Shown: positions 43,351 through 53,003 of the stretch, in pieces | How the letters are laid out: the number at the start of each line of letters is the position of its first letter | How positions within the stretch are numbered: the first letter of the stretch is position 1 | Source of the DNA: Bacillus luti | GTDB taxonomy: Bacteria; Bacillota; Bacilli; Bacillales; Bacillaceae_G | Assembly: GCF_001884105.1 (NCBI RefSeq) | Contig: NZ_MACI01000043.1 | Location: 23,844 to 87,843, forward strand | DNA: 64,000 nucleotides | Direction of reading: 5' to 3' | Notes under the pieces: model-generated | Seen by the model: the letters and a program-made list of their open reading frames with translations, nothing else | Database searches by the model: none | What the model was told of the DNA's origin: nothing | Program-made: the position numbers and the translations under genes

Positions 43351-45456
43351 TTGCGTTTTAATGTTTTAACACAGCGACGAAGAAGAGATGAATTTCATTT
43401 TAGCTTTTCGGCTCAGCAGCCGAAAAAGAACCTATTAATTTCAATCATTCTTAGTGGAATGTGGGCAATTTGTTTAGAGACATTGTTTTTTGTAATACTA
43501 AGTTCTTTCGAATTCGAGAAAACTAAAGAATTTTTTGACGGGAAAATGCAACTCAGTATACTCATTATTATTTTGTGGGGCGTACTCTTATACGTCATTC
43601 ATTTAAATAAAGGCATTAGTCATAAGCTTAGGCCAGCCATTCGAGTGTACATCGTATTATTTTTGATCGCACATACAATGAACTGGATGTATATCATGAT
43701 ACAGGAAGATATGAACCTTCTTTTAGTAAATACGTGGGTTTATTTACAACATGGACAGTATATGTTAAGTCTATTGTTTATTTATATGGTATATATTTTT
43801 GTGTATAGTTTGCTTGGAAGAATTTTCTTAAGTACAACGATAACTAGTGTAGTCTTACTTGTTTTTGTGCTGGTGAACTATTTTAAAATCATGTTTAGAG
43901 GAGATCCATTCTATCCGTCTGATTTCACACAAATCGCTCATATGGATTCTGTTATACCGATGGTTATGGAAGCCTTTAGTTTTTGGAAGATGTTTCTCGT
44001 AATAGTTTGTATTGGGTTGCTTATATGTGTAGTTATGTATATACGAAAGCATATTCCAGTTATAAAATCTCATATTATTATAAGGATTATTTTAGTATGT
44101 GGATCTGCGTTTATGGTGTATGCATATAGTAATTTTTCTAATACCTTTATGAATAATTTATTCCAAAAAGGTGGAGTAGACATTCGTGCGTGGAATCAAA
44201 CTACAAATTATCAGGTAAATGGTTTTGTTATAGGATTTTTAAGTAACTTAGATACGACGGTCATCGAAGAACCAGAGGGATATTCAAAGGAAAATATGCA
44301 GCGTATTGCTAAGGATATAGAGAAAACATATGGTGGCAATATAGGTGGACAAAAAAAGGTAGAGAAGCCGAATATTATATTTATTATGAGTGAAGCTTTT
44401 TGGGATCCGACAAAATTAACGAATCTTTCGTTTAGCGAAGATCCAGTGCCGAATTTACATCATTATATAGAGAATTTTCCTGGGGGACAAACGATAGCCC
44501 CTACATTTGGCGGAAATACAGCGAATACAGAATTTGAAGCATTAACAGGTTACTCGATGAGTCTCTTAATGCCTGGTTCTATACCATATCAACAAGCCAT
44601 TCCAAGTCAGAAAGAAATTCCGTCTATTGCAAGCGAATTGAAAAAACAAGGGTACTATGCAAGTGCAATTCATGCTTTTAATAGATCGTTTTATAAAAGG
44701 GACGATGTATATAAAACGTTGGGATTCGATCATTTTAATGCAGAAGACACGATGAAAAACACTGAAGTAGTGGGAGACAATATCGGTGATTTATCTATGA
44801 GTAAAGAAATAATAGATGAATTGAATAAGAGAAAACAACCGACGTTTATCCACGCGGTGACGATGCAAAATCATTTTCCATATAAGGAAAATATGTTTGG
44901 TGAAAACAAAATAGAGATTAGTGGATTAACAGAAGAGGAATCGAAGGCGGAATTAGAAGCATATACGGAAGGCGTAAGACTCTCGGATGAAGCGCTGCAG
45001 TATTTAATAGAGCAGCTTGACGATTTAGAAAGACCTACTTTAGTAGTTTTCTTCGGAGACCATTTGCCTTTATTAGGGACTAATAAGTCTATTTATAAAG
45101 AAGCAGGATATATAGAGAATGAAGAAACTGTAAGTGAAAGATTAGCTATGGCAGAAACACCATTGTTAATGTATGCAAATTTTGATTTGCCAAATGATAA
45201 TTTAGGTTTAGTAAGTCCAATTTATTTCTCTAATCTTGTGTTTGATTATGCAGGATTAAATAAATCACCGTACTACCAATTTTTATCAGAAATGCATAAA
45301 GAAATACCAGTGCTTAGAGATGAATTAAAGGTTAATAAAGATGGGGAAGAGATAGATTTAACAAAGAAACAAAAAGACATGTTGGAGCAGTATAAAATGA
45401 TCCAATATGATTTACTCGCTGGAAAGCAGTATAGTAAAGAAACACTCTTTAAATAA
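43351..45456 (+). CDS. LTA synthase-family membrane sulfatase
   Basis: A 701-aa protein: five membrane helices in residues about 30-270, then an extracellular sulfatase-type domain (PNIIFIMSEAFWDPTKL, the nucleophile-region PTFGGNTANTEFEALTG, VVFFGDHLPLLG). It fits phosphoglycerol transferases that build or modify lipoteichoic acid on the outer membrane face. I choose TTG 43351 because AAAGAGGG is 6 bases upstream; ATG 43315 lacks a site. Which LtaS paralogue it is, synthase or primase, cannot be told. Confidence 0.85.
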   Translation: MRFNVLTQRRRRDEFHFSFSAQQPKKNLLISIILSGMWAICLETLFFVILSSFEFEKTKEFFDGKMQLSILIIILWGVLLYVIHLNKGISHKLRPAIRVYIVLFLIAHTMNWMYIMIQEDMNLLLVNTWVYLQHGQYMLSLLFIYMVYIFVYSLLGRIFLSTTITSVVLLVFVLVNYFKIMFRGDPFYPSDFTQIAHMDSVIPMVMEAFSFWKMFLVIVCIGLLICVVMYIRKHIPVIKSHIIIRIILVCGSAFMVYAYSNFSNTFMNNLFQKGGVDIRAWNQTTNYQVNGFVIGFLSNLDTTVIEEPEGYSKENMQRIAKDIEKTYGGNIGGQKKVEKPNIIFIMSEAFWDPTKLTNLSFSEDPVPNLHHYIENFPGGQTIAPTFGGNTANTEFEALTGYSMSLLMPGSIPYQQAIPSQKEIPSIASELKKQGYYASAIHAFNRSFYKRDDVYKTLGFDHFNAEDTMKNTEVVGDNIGDLSMSKEIIDELNKRKQPTFIHAVTMQNHFPYKENMFGENKIEISGLTEEESKAELEAYTEGVRLSDEALQYLIEQLDDLERPTLVVFFGDHLPLLGTNKSIYKEAGYIENEETVSERLAMAETPLLMYANFDLPNDNLGLVSPIYFSNLVFDYAGLNKSPYYQFLSEMHKEIPVLRDELKVNKDGEEIDLTKKQKDMLEQYKMIQYDLLAGKQYSKETLFK

Positions 45457-45463
45457 AGGAAAC

Positions 45464-45500
45464 AAAAAGAACTTGTATCATGGGTACAAGTTCTTTTTAA
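45464..45500 (+). terminator. Terminator after LtaS-like gene
   Basis: AAAAAGAACTTGTA pairs with TACAAGTTCTTTTT. Confidence 0.85.
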
Positions 45501-45689
45501 TATTTAACGGGGTAACCAGACAAGCTGGGTTTAGGGAGTATTACCTGTGCTTTTAGTATATATGAAAATGTAATCGTTTTATTAATTGATTTGTGAGAAA
45601 TATGTGAATTATTATCCCTTTCAAAATTACGGACTAAAGAGTTATAATAAATCCCTCTAAATTTGTAAAATCGTAATTGGAGGGAGAAA

Positions 45690-46400
45690 ATGAGATTAAC
45701 TGGATTTCAATTAAAAATGTTAGCAATGATATTAATGGTCTGTGATCATGTGTATCAATACATACCGAATAGCCCAATTTGGTTAACATACGTAGGACGT
45801 ATTGTTGCACCAATTTTTCTATATTTTGTTGTAGAAGGATTCTTTTATACGCGAAGCCGGAAAAAATACATAGCAAGAATGTTTATGTGGGCAGTTATTA
45901 TGAAGACGGGAAGTATTCTTATTATGCTACTTGTTCCTCCAAAAGGAGAGGGCATACAAAATAACATTTTTCTATACTTTGTTTTTGCATTTATATTATT
46001 AATTACGTTAGAACAATTTATGAAGAAAAAAACGATAATGCATTTCATATATGTTGTGTTAGGAACTGCTATTGCTTTATTGCCAGAGATGAGCATTTTT
46101 GGTGCTATGTCTGTATATGCTTTTTATTTCTTTAGACATGATAAGTTGAAACTGTCGATAGCGTATGTTGTAAGTAGCGTTGTTGCTACAATAGCTATGG
46201 GGTGGATTGCAGAAGGGGGAGCGATCTTTACAATACATGCTCTACTTGAAAATTATCAATGGATGATGATTTTCGCCCTGCCGTTCTTGCTACTTTATAA
46301 CGGAGAAAGAGGCTATAATAAGACGTGGGCAAAGTATATGTTTTACGTATTTTATCCAGCACACATTTGGATGTTATATATCATTGGACAGTTTGTTTAA
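45690..46400 (+). CDS. TraX-family membrane protein
   Basis: A 236-aa protein with about seven helices and the TraX start LTGFQLKMLAMILMVCDHVYQYI, RIVAPIFLYFVVEGFFYTRSRKKY. TraX was named for F-pilin acetylation, and the fold is an acyltransferase-like membrane family. Chromosomal Bacillus copies have no conjugation genes around them, as here, so the role is probably acylation of another envelope molecule (inference). TTGGAGGGAG precedes ATG. Confidence 0.83.
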   Translation: MRLTGFQLKMLAMILMVCDHVYQYIPNSPIWLTYVGRIVAPIFLYFVVEGFFYTRSRKKYIARMFMWAVIMKTGSILIMLLVPPKGEGIQNNIFLYFVFAFILLITLEQFMKKKTIMHFIYVVLGTAIALLPEMSIFGAMSVYAFYFFRHDKLKLSIAYVVSSVVATIAMGWIAEGGAIFTIHALLENYQWMMIFALPFLLLYNGERGYNKTWAKYMFYVFYPAHIWMLYIIGQFV

Positions 46401-46407
46401 TATGTTT

Positions 46408-46444
46408 AAGAGGAGTTCGTTCTTTAGGGCGAACTCCTCTTTTT
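46408..46444 (+). terminator. Terminator after traX-like gene
   Basis: AAGAGGAGTTCG pairs with CGAACTCCTCTT, followed by TTT. Confidence 0.85.
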
Positions 46445-46489
46445 AATTGGTTGCTAAGCCGATATAATGCAGTTTGTGTACGAGTTCAA

Positions 46490-46646
46490 TTTATCCCGCT
46501 TTAATGGGCAGTAAGACCCCCACCTCAAAATTCAGCGAAAGCAAAGAAGTTAGGTGGGGGATCAACTGCCCATAAAAGTCCGATTGGTTCAACTAATAAT
46601 CAGTGGGGGATGAAGAAAACCCCCACTGATTAAAGTTTCACTTTAT
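46490..46646. mobile_element. bcr1 repeat, copy 2
   Basis: A 157-bp element with TTTAT at both ends. It differs from copy 1 (8211-8368) mainly in a short central segment (GGTTCAACT here, GGTGAAGGCT there) and one base in the first C-run. The hairpin arms are fully conserved. Confidence 0.92.
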
Positions 46647-46783
46647 AATCTTAACCATAAAGAAAATAATTTCTAGTTAAAAGTTTGATTTTAGGAAAGT
46701 ACTTTTATATATATAGTTTTAATTATCAGAAAAATCAATTAAAATAAGAGAGAACTGAAAAAAATGTAAAAAGAGGTGGAATA

Positions 46784-47644
46784 TTGAAAAGTTTTTGGGG
46801 TGGGAAAATAGTAGAGTTTTTTATTAGTATCGCAGTTATTCTGACTGTAAGTTATTTGCCATTTTCTTTGTTTTTAGGGAATAGCCTTAGTTTTACTACA
46901 TATTTAGAGAGGTTAGCTTCGCCAAAGGATATTGCACATATTGATACAAACACTATGCAGTCAATTCCTTTTTTTGAACGAATTATGGAACCGTATACGT
47001 ATTCTATGACCATTCTTTTAATTGCTACTTGTTTAACAATTATACTTTCAATTGGTCTTTCATCCGTATACTTATTAGTTTCTTCTAAAATTAAAAAGGG
47101 GATTGAGAGTTGTTTAATTTTAATAGAATCAGTTCCAGATTTATTATTAATTTTTAGTTTACAATTATTTGCTGTATGGCTGTATAAACAGACAGGGTAT
47201 CGCTTCGTTACTATTTATGCGTTTAATGATGAACGTGCCTATTTCTTACCTATTCTTTGTATGACTATCGTTCCAACTCTGCATTTTTTCCGTATTATCG
47301 TTTTATTTTTAATGGAAGAGAAGAATAAGCCTTATGTGGAATTTGCTCGTGCAAAAGGGTTTAGTAATAAATATATACTGTATGTGCATTTATTACGTAA
47401 TATAATGTATCATCTGTTAAATCACTTACAGCCACTGTTCTTGTTCATGATTTCAAGCCTCTTAATGGTAGAAGGTGCCTTTAATATTACAGGGTATATG
47501 TCTTTCTTAGTAAGGGCAGGTACTTTAAATCCTTTAACGATGGCATGGTGGATTCTTTTATTATTTGTTCCATTCTATATTCTATTTGCTATTATACATT
47601 ACCGAGTAAATCGTATTACAGGAGGGGCTTCTCATGATATATAG
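46784..47644 (+). CDS. DppB-type ABC transporter permease
   Basis: A 286-aa permease of the peptide/nickel (DppB/OppB) family with six helices and the EAA loop VEFARAKGFSNKYILYVHLLRN, C-terminal LLMVEGAFNITGY. TTG start with AAGAGGTGG upstream. It overlaps the next permease gene by 11 bases. No ATPase or binding protein gene is adjacent on either side; they must be supplied from elsewhere or missing. Confidence 0.83.
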   Translation: MKSFWGGKIVEFFISIAVILTVSYLPFSLFLGNSLSFTTYLERLASPKDIAHIDTNTMQSIPFFERIMEPYTYSMTILLIATCLTIILSIGLSSVYLLVSSKIKKGIESCLILIESVPDLLLIFSLQLFAVWLYKQTGYRFVTIYAFNDERAYFLPILCMTIVPTLHFFRIIVLFLMEEKNKPYVEFARAKGFSNKYILYVHLLRNIMYHLLNHLQPLFLFMISSLLMVEGAFNITGYMSFLVRAGTLNPLTMAWWILLLFVPFYILFAIIHYRVNRITGGASHDI

Positions 47645-48659
47645 AAACTTTCGCTCCAAACGTTTTTTGTTTGGTGTCCTGTATTTTGTAGGGATTGTTG
47701 TAATTAGTTATCTTATTACGTGGTTTGGTAAGGATTTATATACGAGTAAGACGATATGGATAAGAGATGAGAGTGGGAATGTTGTTGGGGCAGCTCCGTT
47801 CAATCCACTTACAGTACCACCGCTCGGTACAGATCGTAACGGTTTGAATTTATTTTTTCAATTATTAGTAGGGGCAAAGTTTACCATTTTATTCGTATTT
47901 GGCATATGTGTTGTACAAGTGTTTCTCGGTACGGTATTAGGTGTAATATTAGCTCATACACCATCTATCGTACAAAATTTATTTCAAAAAATATGTAAAG
48001 TGTATTTCTTCATTCCGACAGTGCTATGGGCGATTTTGTGGATATTTCCAATCATGTTGCACAGTGAATTAACTGGATTTAATATGGAGATTATTATAAA
48101 GCAATTTACTGTTCTTTGTTTTGCGCTACTGCCAGCTGTTATTCTTTATGTGAATCAAGAAATCAATTTATTTATGAAAAATGAGTTTGTTACTACTTCG
48201 AAAATATTAGGTGCTTCAAGGTTTCGGATTATTAGAAAGCATATATGGTTGTATTTAAAAGAAATTCTTGTTGTTCTTTTTTTACAGCAGTTTGTTCAAT
48301 TATTTACGTTATTAATTCATTTAGCGTTTTTTGGGATTTTAATAGGGGGACGAGGTATAGATTATGATACGAGGAAGCCATACTCACTTACGAATGAATG
48401 GGCGGGGTTAATTGGTCTATACAAAAATGAATTTTTAGCGGCACCATGGATTGTCATTGCACCACTATTATTCTTTACGGTTTCGATATTCGTTTTACAT
48501 TTAATGATTAAAGGAATAAAGAAAGAGCGAGGTAGAGGCTTATATTCTATGGATAAAAAGAAAAAGAATGAGCCATATGAACAAGGAAAGGAAAAGAAAG
48601 AAATAGATAAAGCTTTGTTCATTCAGGTATCGTCTAAATCGATAGAAAAAGGTAGTTAA
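47634..48659 (+). CDS. DppC-type ABC transporter permease
   Basis: A 341-aa permease: N-terminal helix, periplasm-side insert with PPLGTDRNGLNLF (the LGTDxxGRD motif of DppC proteins with changes), six-helix core with TTSKILGASRFRIIRKHIWLY as EAA loop, and an extra Lys/Glu-rich cytoplasmic tail of ~50 residues unusual for the family. GGAGGGG precedes ATG 47634. It forms a coupled pair with the DppB-like gene. Substrate unknown. Confidence 0.82.
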   Translation: MIYRNFRSKRFLFGVLYFVGIVVISYLITWFGKDLYTSKTIWIRDESGNVVGAAPFNPLTVPPLGTDRNGLNLFFQLLVGAKFTILFVFGICVVQVFLGTVLGVILAHTPSIVQNLFQKICKVYFFIPTVLWAILWIFPIMLHSELTGFNMEIIIKQFTVLCFALLPAVILYVNQEINLFMKNEFVTTSKILGASRFRIIRKHIWLYLKEILVVLFLQQFVQLFTLLIHLAFFGILIGGRGIDYDTRKPYSLTNEWAGLIGLYKNEFLAAPWIVIAPLLFFTVSIFVLHLMIKGIKKERGRGLYSMDKKKKNEPYEQGKEKKEIDKALFIQVSSKSIEKGS

Positions 48660-48697
48660 GAAAAAAGAATTTGCTGTAAGGGCAAATTCTTTTTTTA
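48660..48697. terminator. Terminator after the permease pair
   Basis: AAAAAAGAATTTGC pairs with GCAAATTCTTTTTT around a 6-base loop; also just past the stop of the convergent hydrolase gene. Confidence 0.85.
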
Positions 48698-48708
48698 TTG
48701 CAGCGGGA

Positions 48709-49518
48709 CTATGAATTTAAAAATTTTATAAGTTCCGTATTTAATTCATCTGCTTGATCGATTGGGGAACCGTGGCCACTATTTGTCAGAGCATGTAGTT
48801 GCGCATTTTTAATCCGCTTTTGCGTAAGCTCAGCGCTTTTATACGGGATAAGTTGGTCGTGAACGCCGTGGAATATTTTTGTCGGAACGTTAATCTTGCT
48901 TAAATCTTTCGTTACGTCTTCGTTTGCAGCTGCTTGCAAAATTTTGATGAGAGCATAGGAAGCGGACTGCATACCGAGATAAGAAAACCATTCTAACGTA
49001 GCAGCCCCTAAGTTTCTATTAAAAAATGATAAAGATACGTCACTTAAAAACTTTGGTAAATTTACATACATTTGATTAATGAGCGCATCTGCTTGTTCTT
49101 TTGGTACACCGTAAGGGGATTCTTGATTTTTAACGAATGAAGGAGAGACCGCATCAATTAATGCGAGCTTAGAAATGCGGTGACCGTTATAGCGGGACAT
49201 ATAGCGAATAGAAAGAGCACCACCGACTGAAAAACCGACTAACGTAGCATTTTCTACTTGGAGTGCTTCTAGAACAATTGCGATATCATCGGCTAATCGA
49301 TCATATGTGTAACCAGTCCACGGTTTATCAGATTGCCCATTTCCGCGTATATCCATGGCGATGCAGCGAAAACCATGCTGTGGTAAAACATTGAGTTGAT
49401 ATTGATACATTTGATGATTTAAAGGCCAGCCATGGACGAAAAAAACCGTTTTACTACCAGGACCGGGATTAACGTCTTGCACAAAAATATGCACATCTTT
49501 CTCGACCGTAATAAACAT
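48709..49518 (-). CDS. Alpha/beta hydrolase
   Basis: A 269-aa serine hydrolase-fold protein: oxyanion motif FFVHGWPLN, MDIRGNGQSDKP, nucleophile elbow VGFSVGGAL, acid in HGVHDQLIP and catalytic His in NSGHGSPID. The pattern is like non-haem chloroperoxidases and related esterases. GGGGGATA is upstream. It lies 21 bases downstream of the catalase gene on the same strand, so it may be cotranscribed with it. Confidence 0.88.
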   Translation of the reverse strand: MFITVEKDVHIFVQDVNPGPGSKTVFFVHGWPLNHQMYQYQLNVLPQHGFRCIAMDIRGNGQSDKPWTGYTYDRLADDIAIVLEALQVENATLVGFSVGGALSIRYMSRYNGHRISKLALIDAVSPSFVKNQESPYGVPKEQADALINQMYVNLPKFLSDVSLSFFNRNLGAATLEWFSYLGMQSASYALIKILQAAANEDVTKDLSKINVPTKIFHGVHDQLIPYKSAELTQKRIKNAQLHALTNSGHGSPIDQADELNTELIKFLNS

Positions 49519-49539
49519 GCAGTATCCCCCTTATGTGTA

Positions 49540-51567
49540 TTAGTAGGCCCTATTCCAAAAACGTTGTTTTGTCATCGCTTGAATAAATTCATTTGCTAGG
49601 AGCGGAGGGTTTTGTTCTATTAAGACACCAGGCTTTCCTTCGATATTTAAAGATTGAATAATAGTAGAACCATTTTGGTAGGAACCAATTGGCTTAAAGT
49701 GATTATATGATTCTACGACAAATGAATTTGCTTTATTAAGAAAATGTTTATCCATATTTCCACCAATAAGAAGGAGACCATCGTAAAGAAGCGGAGATCC
49801 AGTTAGGAAAGTATCATTTACTTCCCACTGTACATTTTGTGTTCCTTGCACTGTGCCTAGTTTTTCAGAAATAATGACTGGTTGAAGGCCAACTTGCTTC
49901 AACTGATTTATTATATATTGTGCATTTTGTCCATCATATCCGTTTGCAACGATGACACCTACCCGTAATGTATTTGGACTAAATGTCGTATTTGCCATGC
50001 TCAGTGCTGGAGAGACCGTTGTAACGTTGGACTCTTGAACATTAGGGACTTTTGCTCCGACTGCTTCGGCTACTAATGTGGCTAATTCTGTACTAATATG
50101 CCCGACCATATCTACGACTTGTTGGCGGACGGATTTACTTTTAACCTTTCCTAATTCAAAGGAGAAGGCTTGCATAATATGAACTTTTTCGACGTTACTC
50201 ATACTATTCCAAAATAAACGAGCTTGAGAGAAATGGTCTTTGAAACTAGCGGCTGTTTCTCTCGTTTTATGTCCAGATACAGTAGAAGGATATGTAACGA
50301 AGCCGCCTTTTGTCCCAGGCACAGTGTAAGGAGAATTATTTGCTAAGGAGTTATTATGGTAAGCAACTTTTCCTTTATCGATTATATATTTAGAAGCGCC
50401 ATCTCTCTGGTTATTATGAAAAGGACATACTGGACGATTAATCGGTAACTCTTGATAATTTGTACCGACGCGTGCTAATTGTGTATCAGTGTAAGAAAAG
50501 AGCCTGCCTTGTAAGAGAGGATCATTGGTAAAATCAATACCGCGGACGATGCTTCCGGGATGCAGTGCGACTTGTTCTGTTTCAGCAAATACATTATCGA
50601 CGTTCCTGTTTAACGTCATTTTTCCGATGATTTTAACCGGGAAATCTTCTTCAGGCCAAATTTTCGTTGCATCTAATATGTCGAAATCATATTTAAATTC
50701 ATCCTCTTCTTCTAAAATTTGAATGCCAAGTTCATATTCCGGATAGTTTCCAGCATTAATATTTTCCCACAAATCACGGCGATGGTAATCTGGATCAGCA
50801 CCGCCTAACTTTTGAGCTTCATCCCAAATTAATGAATGGACACCAAGCTTTGGTTTCCAGTGAAATTTTACAAAACGGGATTTTCCATTTTTATTAACTA
50901 AACGGAATGTATGAACGCCGAAGCCTTGCATCATTCGAAAACTTCGCGGAATCGTACGATCGGACATAATCCACATCATCATTGCAGCGGACTCCTGATT
51001 ATTGGCGATGAAATCCCAAAACGTATCGTGCGCTGTTTGTCCTTGTGGAATTTCATTATGAGGCTCTGGTTTAAGAGCATGAATGAGATCGGGAAATTTA
51101 ATACCATCTTGAATGAAAAATATCGGGATGTTGTTACCGACTAAATCAAAATTACCTTCTTCTGTATAAAATTTAACAGCGAACCCTCTTACATCTCGAT
51201 TCGTTTCATTTGCACCTTTTGATCCGGCTACTTCAGAGAAACGAACGAAAAGCGGCGTTTTTTTTGAAGGGTCTTGTAGAAAGTTTGCCATTGTTAGTTC
51301 TTCTAAAGATTCATATAGCTCGAAAACACCATGTGCACCGTATCCTCGTGCATGAACGACTCGTTCAGGAATTCGTTCACGATCAAAATGAGAAAGCTTT
51401 TCTCGCATAAGGAAATCTTCTAGAAGGGTAGGACCACGATCGCCGACGGTTAAAGAGTTTTCATCATTTGAAATTTTAACACCTGTATTTGTTGTCATTT
51501 CCTTTCCTTCATTATTACGTGTAAAGGATTCGAGCTGTTCTGTCTTTTTATTTTCTTTGCCGTCCAT
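49540..51567 (-). CDS. katE: Large-subunit clade 2 catalase
   Basis: A 675-aa haem catalase turning H2O2 into water and O2. The core shows distal His in RVVHARGYGAHG, GNNIPIFFIQDGIKFPD, proximal Tyr in RLFSYTDTQLARVG; the extra C-terminal ~150 residues (LRVGVIVANGYDGQ, LLYDGLLLIGGN) form the flavodoxin/GATase-like domain of large catalases such as B. subtilis KatE. GGGAGG is 8 bases before ATG 51567. In Bacillus these are general-stress genes; I do not see a convincing sigma-B promoter. Confidence 0.93.
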   Translation of the reverse strand: MDGKENKKTEQLESFTRNNEGKEMTTNTGVKISNDENSLTVGDRGPTLLEDFLMREKLSHFDRERIPERVVHARGYGAHGVFELYESLEELTMANFLQDPSKKTPLFVRFSEVAGSKGANETNRDVRGFAVKFYTEEGNFDLVGNNIPIFFIQDGIKFPDLIHALKPEPHNEIPQGQTAHDTFWDFIANNQESAAMMMWIMSDRTIPRSFRMMQGFGVHTFRLVNKNGKSRFVKFHWKPKLGVHSLIWDEAQKLGGADPDYHRRDLWENINAGNYPEYELGIQILEEEDEFKYDFDILDATKIWPEEDFPVKIIGKMTLNRNVDNVFAETEQVALHPGSIVRGIDFTNDPLLQGRLFSYTDTQLARVGTNYQELPINRPVCPFHNNQRDGASKYIIDKGKVAYHNNSLANNSPYTVPGTKGGFVTYPSTVSGHKTRETAASFKDHFSQARLFWNSMSNVEKVHIMQAFSFELGKVKSKSVRQQVVDMVGHISTELATLVAEAVGAKVPNVQESNVTTVSPALSMANTTFSPNTLRVGVIVANGYDGQNAQYIINQLKQVGLQPVIISEKLGTVQGTQNVQWEVNDTFLTGSPLLYDGLLLIGGNMDKHFLNKANSFVVESYNHFKPIGSYQNGSTIIQSLNIEGKPGVLIEQNPPLLANEFIQAMTKQRFWNRAY

Positions 51568-51749
51568 ATAAAACACCTCCCATAATATACGTATTATTGT
51601 TTAAAGTTTTTATGCTTACATATAGCCTGAAGACATTGCTATTTTGGGATGATTTTCCTCAAATGTTCGATTTATCTTTGTTTGTCTATGAAAATCATTT
51701 ATTATAATAAATGGTATTCTTCGAGATATTATTTTGAAGGGGTGTTGAA

Positions 51750-53003
51750 GTGAAAGAAAGTTTTCTATCATATAAAGAAGAAGAAAGGAATGCCAAAATC
51801 TTTTTATGGCTGCTATCTGTCATTGTTGTTGTATACCAAGTTCTTTATACAACCCTATTAGAAAATAAAGCACCAATGGAAAATTTGCATAGAGGAATGT
51901 GGCAAGTTATATGCGGAGTAGCAATATTGTGCGTGAATATATATTTAATAAAAAAAGAAAAAGCAAATCTTATTAAATACGCTGGGATCCTCGTATACAT
52001 AGGGATAGAAATCGCTAATATACTTTTGTATATGCTTTATAATAAGGCGGCATTTGATGGCACGAATGTAATAGAAATTATTCTCATTTTCTTTGTACCT
52101 ATATTTTTAAATAAAAAATATTTTGTGTGTTTACTGGCGGCTATTATAGGGAAATATTTGATTTATTTATTTGTATTAGAGGAAGTAAAAGCATTCATGT
52201 TCCTTATTATGTACACACTTGTATTAATAGCTACATACATCATTTTAAATCGATTCTTGCAATATCTTTCAGCGGTAAAGGAAAGTATTAAGATTGCTAG
52301 TGAATCACAACAGTTAGCAGTAATCGGAAAAATGGCAGCGACAGTTGGACATGAAATTAAAAATCCACTTGCTTCATTAAAAGGATTTACACAATTACAG
52401 CGAGAGAAGCATGAGGAAGATCCAATTTATAAACGGATGATTCTTGAAATAGAGAATATGAATAATATGATTAGTGAATTGATGGAAGTTGCTACATGCA
52501 AACCCTCTGTTTATAAGCAACATGATGTAGGAGAGATTGTATTACAAGCAGCAGCAACTCTTCGTGAAAAAATGTGTGAGTCAAATGTTCAGCTTATTTC
52601 TAATGTGGAAGGAAAAAAGATAGAGATTGAATGTGATGAACGAAAAATAAAGGGCGTATGTATATATATTATAAAAAATGCTCTGGAGGCAATGGAGCAA
52701 GGTGGAATATTAGAGTTACGAATAGAAAATAAAGATCAAGATTATGTAATGATCAGTATAATTGATAATGGCTATGGAATTAAGGATGAATATATAACGC
52801 TTGTTAAAGAGCCTTTCTATACAACGAAACACGATAAAATTGGTCTGGGACTTACGGTAGCAGATCGAATTGTTACTGAGCATCTTGGTGAATTACATAT
52901 TTTAAGTGAAAGAAATATTGGAACGAGAATAGACATTTCTCTCCCAAAAAAGTATGAAAATAATGAAATACAGGTAGAGGAAAAGCTAGGAGTTACCATA
53001 TGA
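51750..53003 (+). CDS. Membrane sensor histidine kinase, sporulation-kinase type
   Basis: A 417-aa kinase. N-terminal membrane sensor with about six helices (residues 17-175) and almost no extracellular domain, then dimerisation helix with His201 (VGHEIKNPLASLKGF), N-box YIIKNALEAME and G-boxes DNGYGI and GLGLTV. The HEIKNPL and KNALEAM motifs are of the KinA-E/NtrB type that feed Spo0F. GTG start with GAAGGGGTG upstream. The next kinase gene overlaps its end by 4 bases. From memory, B. anthracis has two adjacent sporulation kinases (BA5029/BA5030) in this region. Confidence 0.88.
   Translation: MKESFLSYKEEERNAKIFLWLLSVIVVVYQVLYTTLLENKAPMENLHRGMWQVICGVAILCVNIYLIKKEKANLIKYAGILVYIGIEIANILLYMLYNKAAFDGTNVIEIILIFFVPIFLNKKYFVCLLAAIIGKYLIYLFVLEEVKAFMFLIMYTLVLIATYIILNRFLQYLSAVKESIKIASESQQLAVIGKMAATVGHEIKNPLASLKGFTQLQREKHEEDPIYKRMILEIENMNNMISELMEVATCKPSVYKQHDVGEIVLQAAATLREKMCESNVQLISNVEGKKIEIECDERKIKGVCIYIIKNALEAMEQGGILELRIENKDQDYVMISIIDNGYGIKDEYITLVKEPFYTTKHDKIGLGLTVADRIVTEHLGELHILSERNIGTRIDISLPKKYENNEIQVEEKLGVTI

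Noticed and set aside
46155-46170. TCGATAGC resembling the shared promoter word
   Set aside because: It lies inside the TraX-like coding sequence and lacks the operator and -10 elements.
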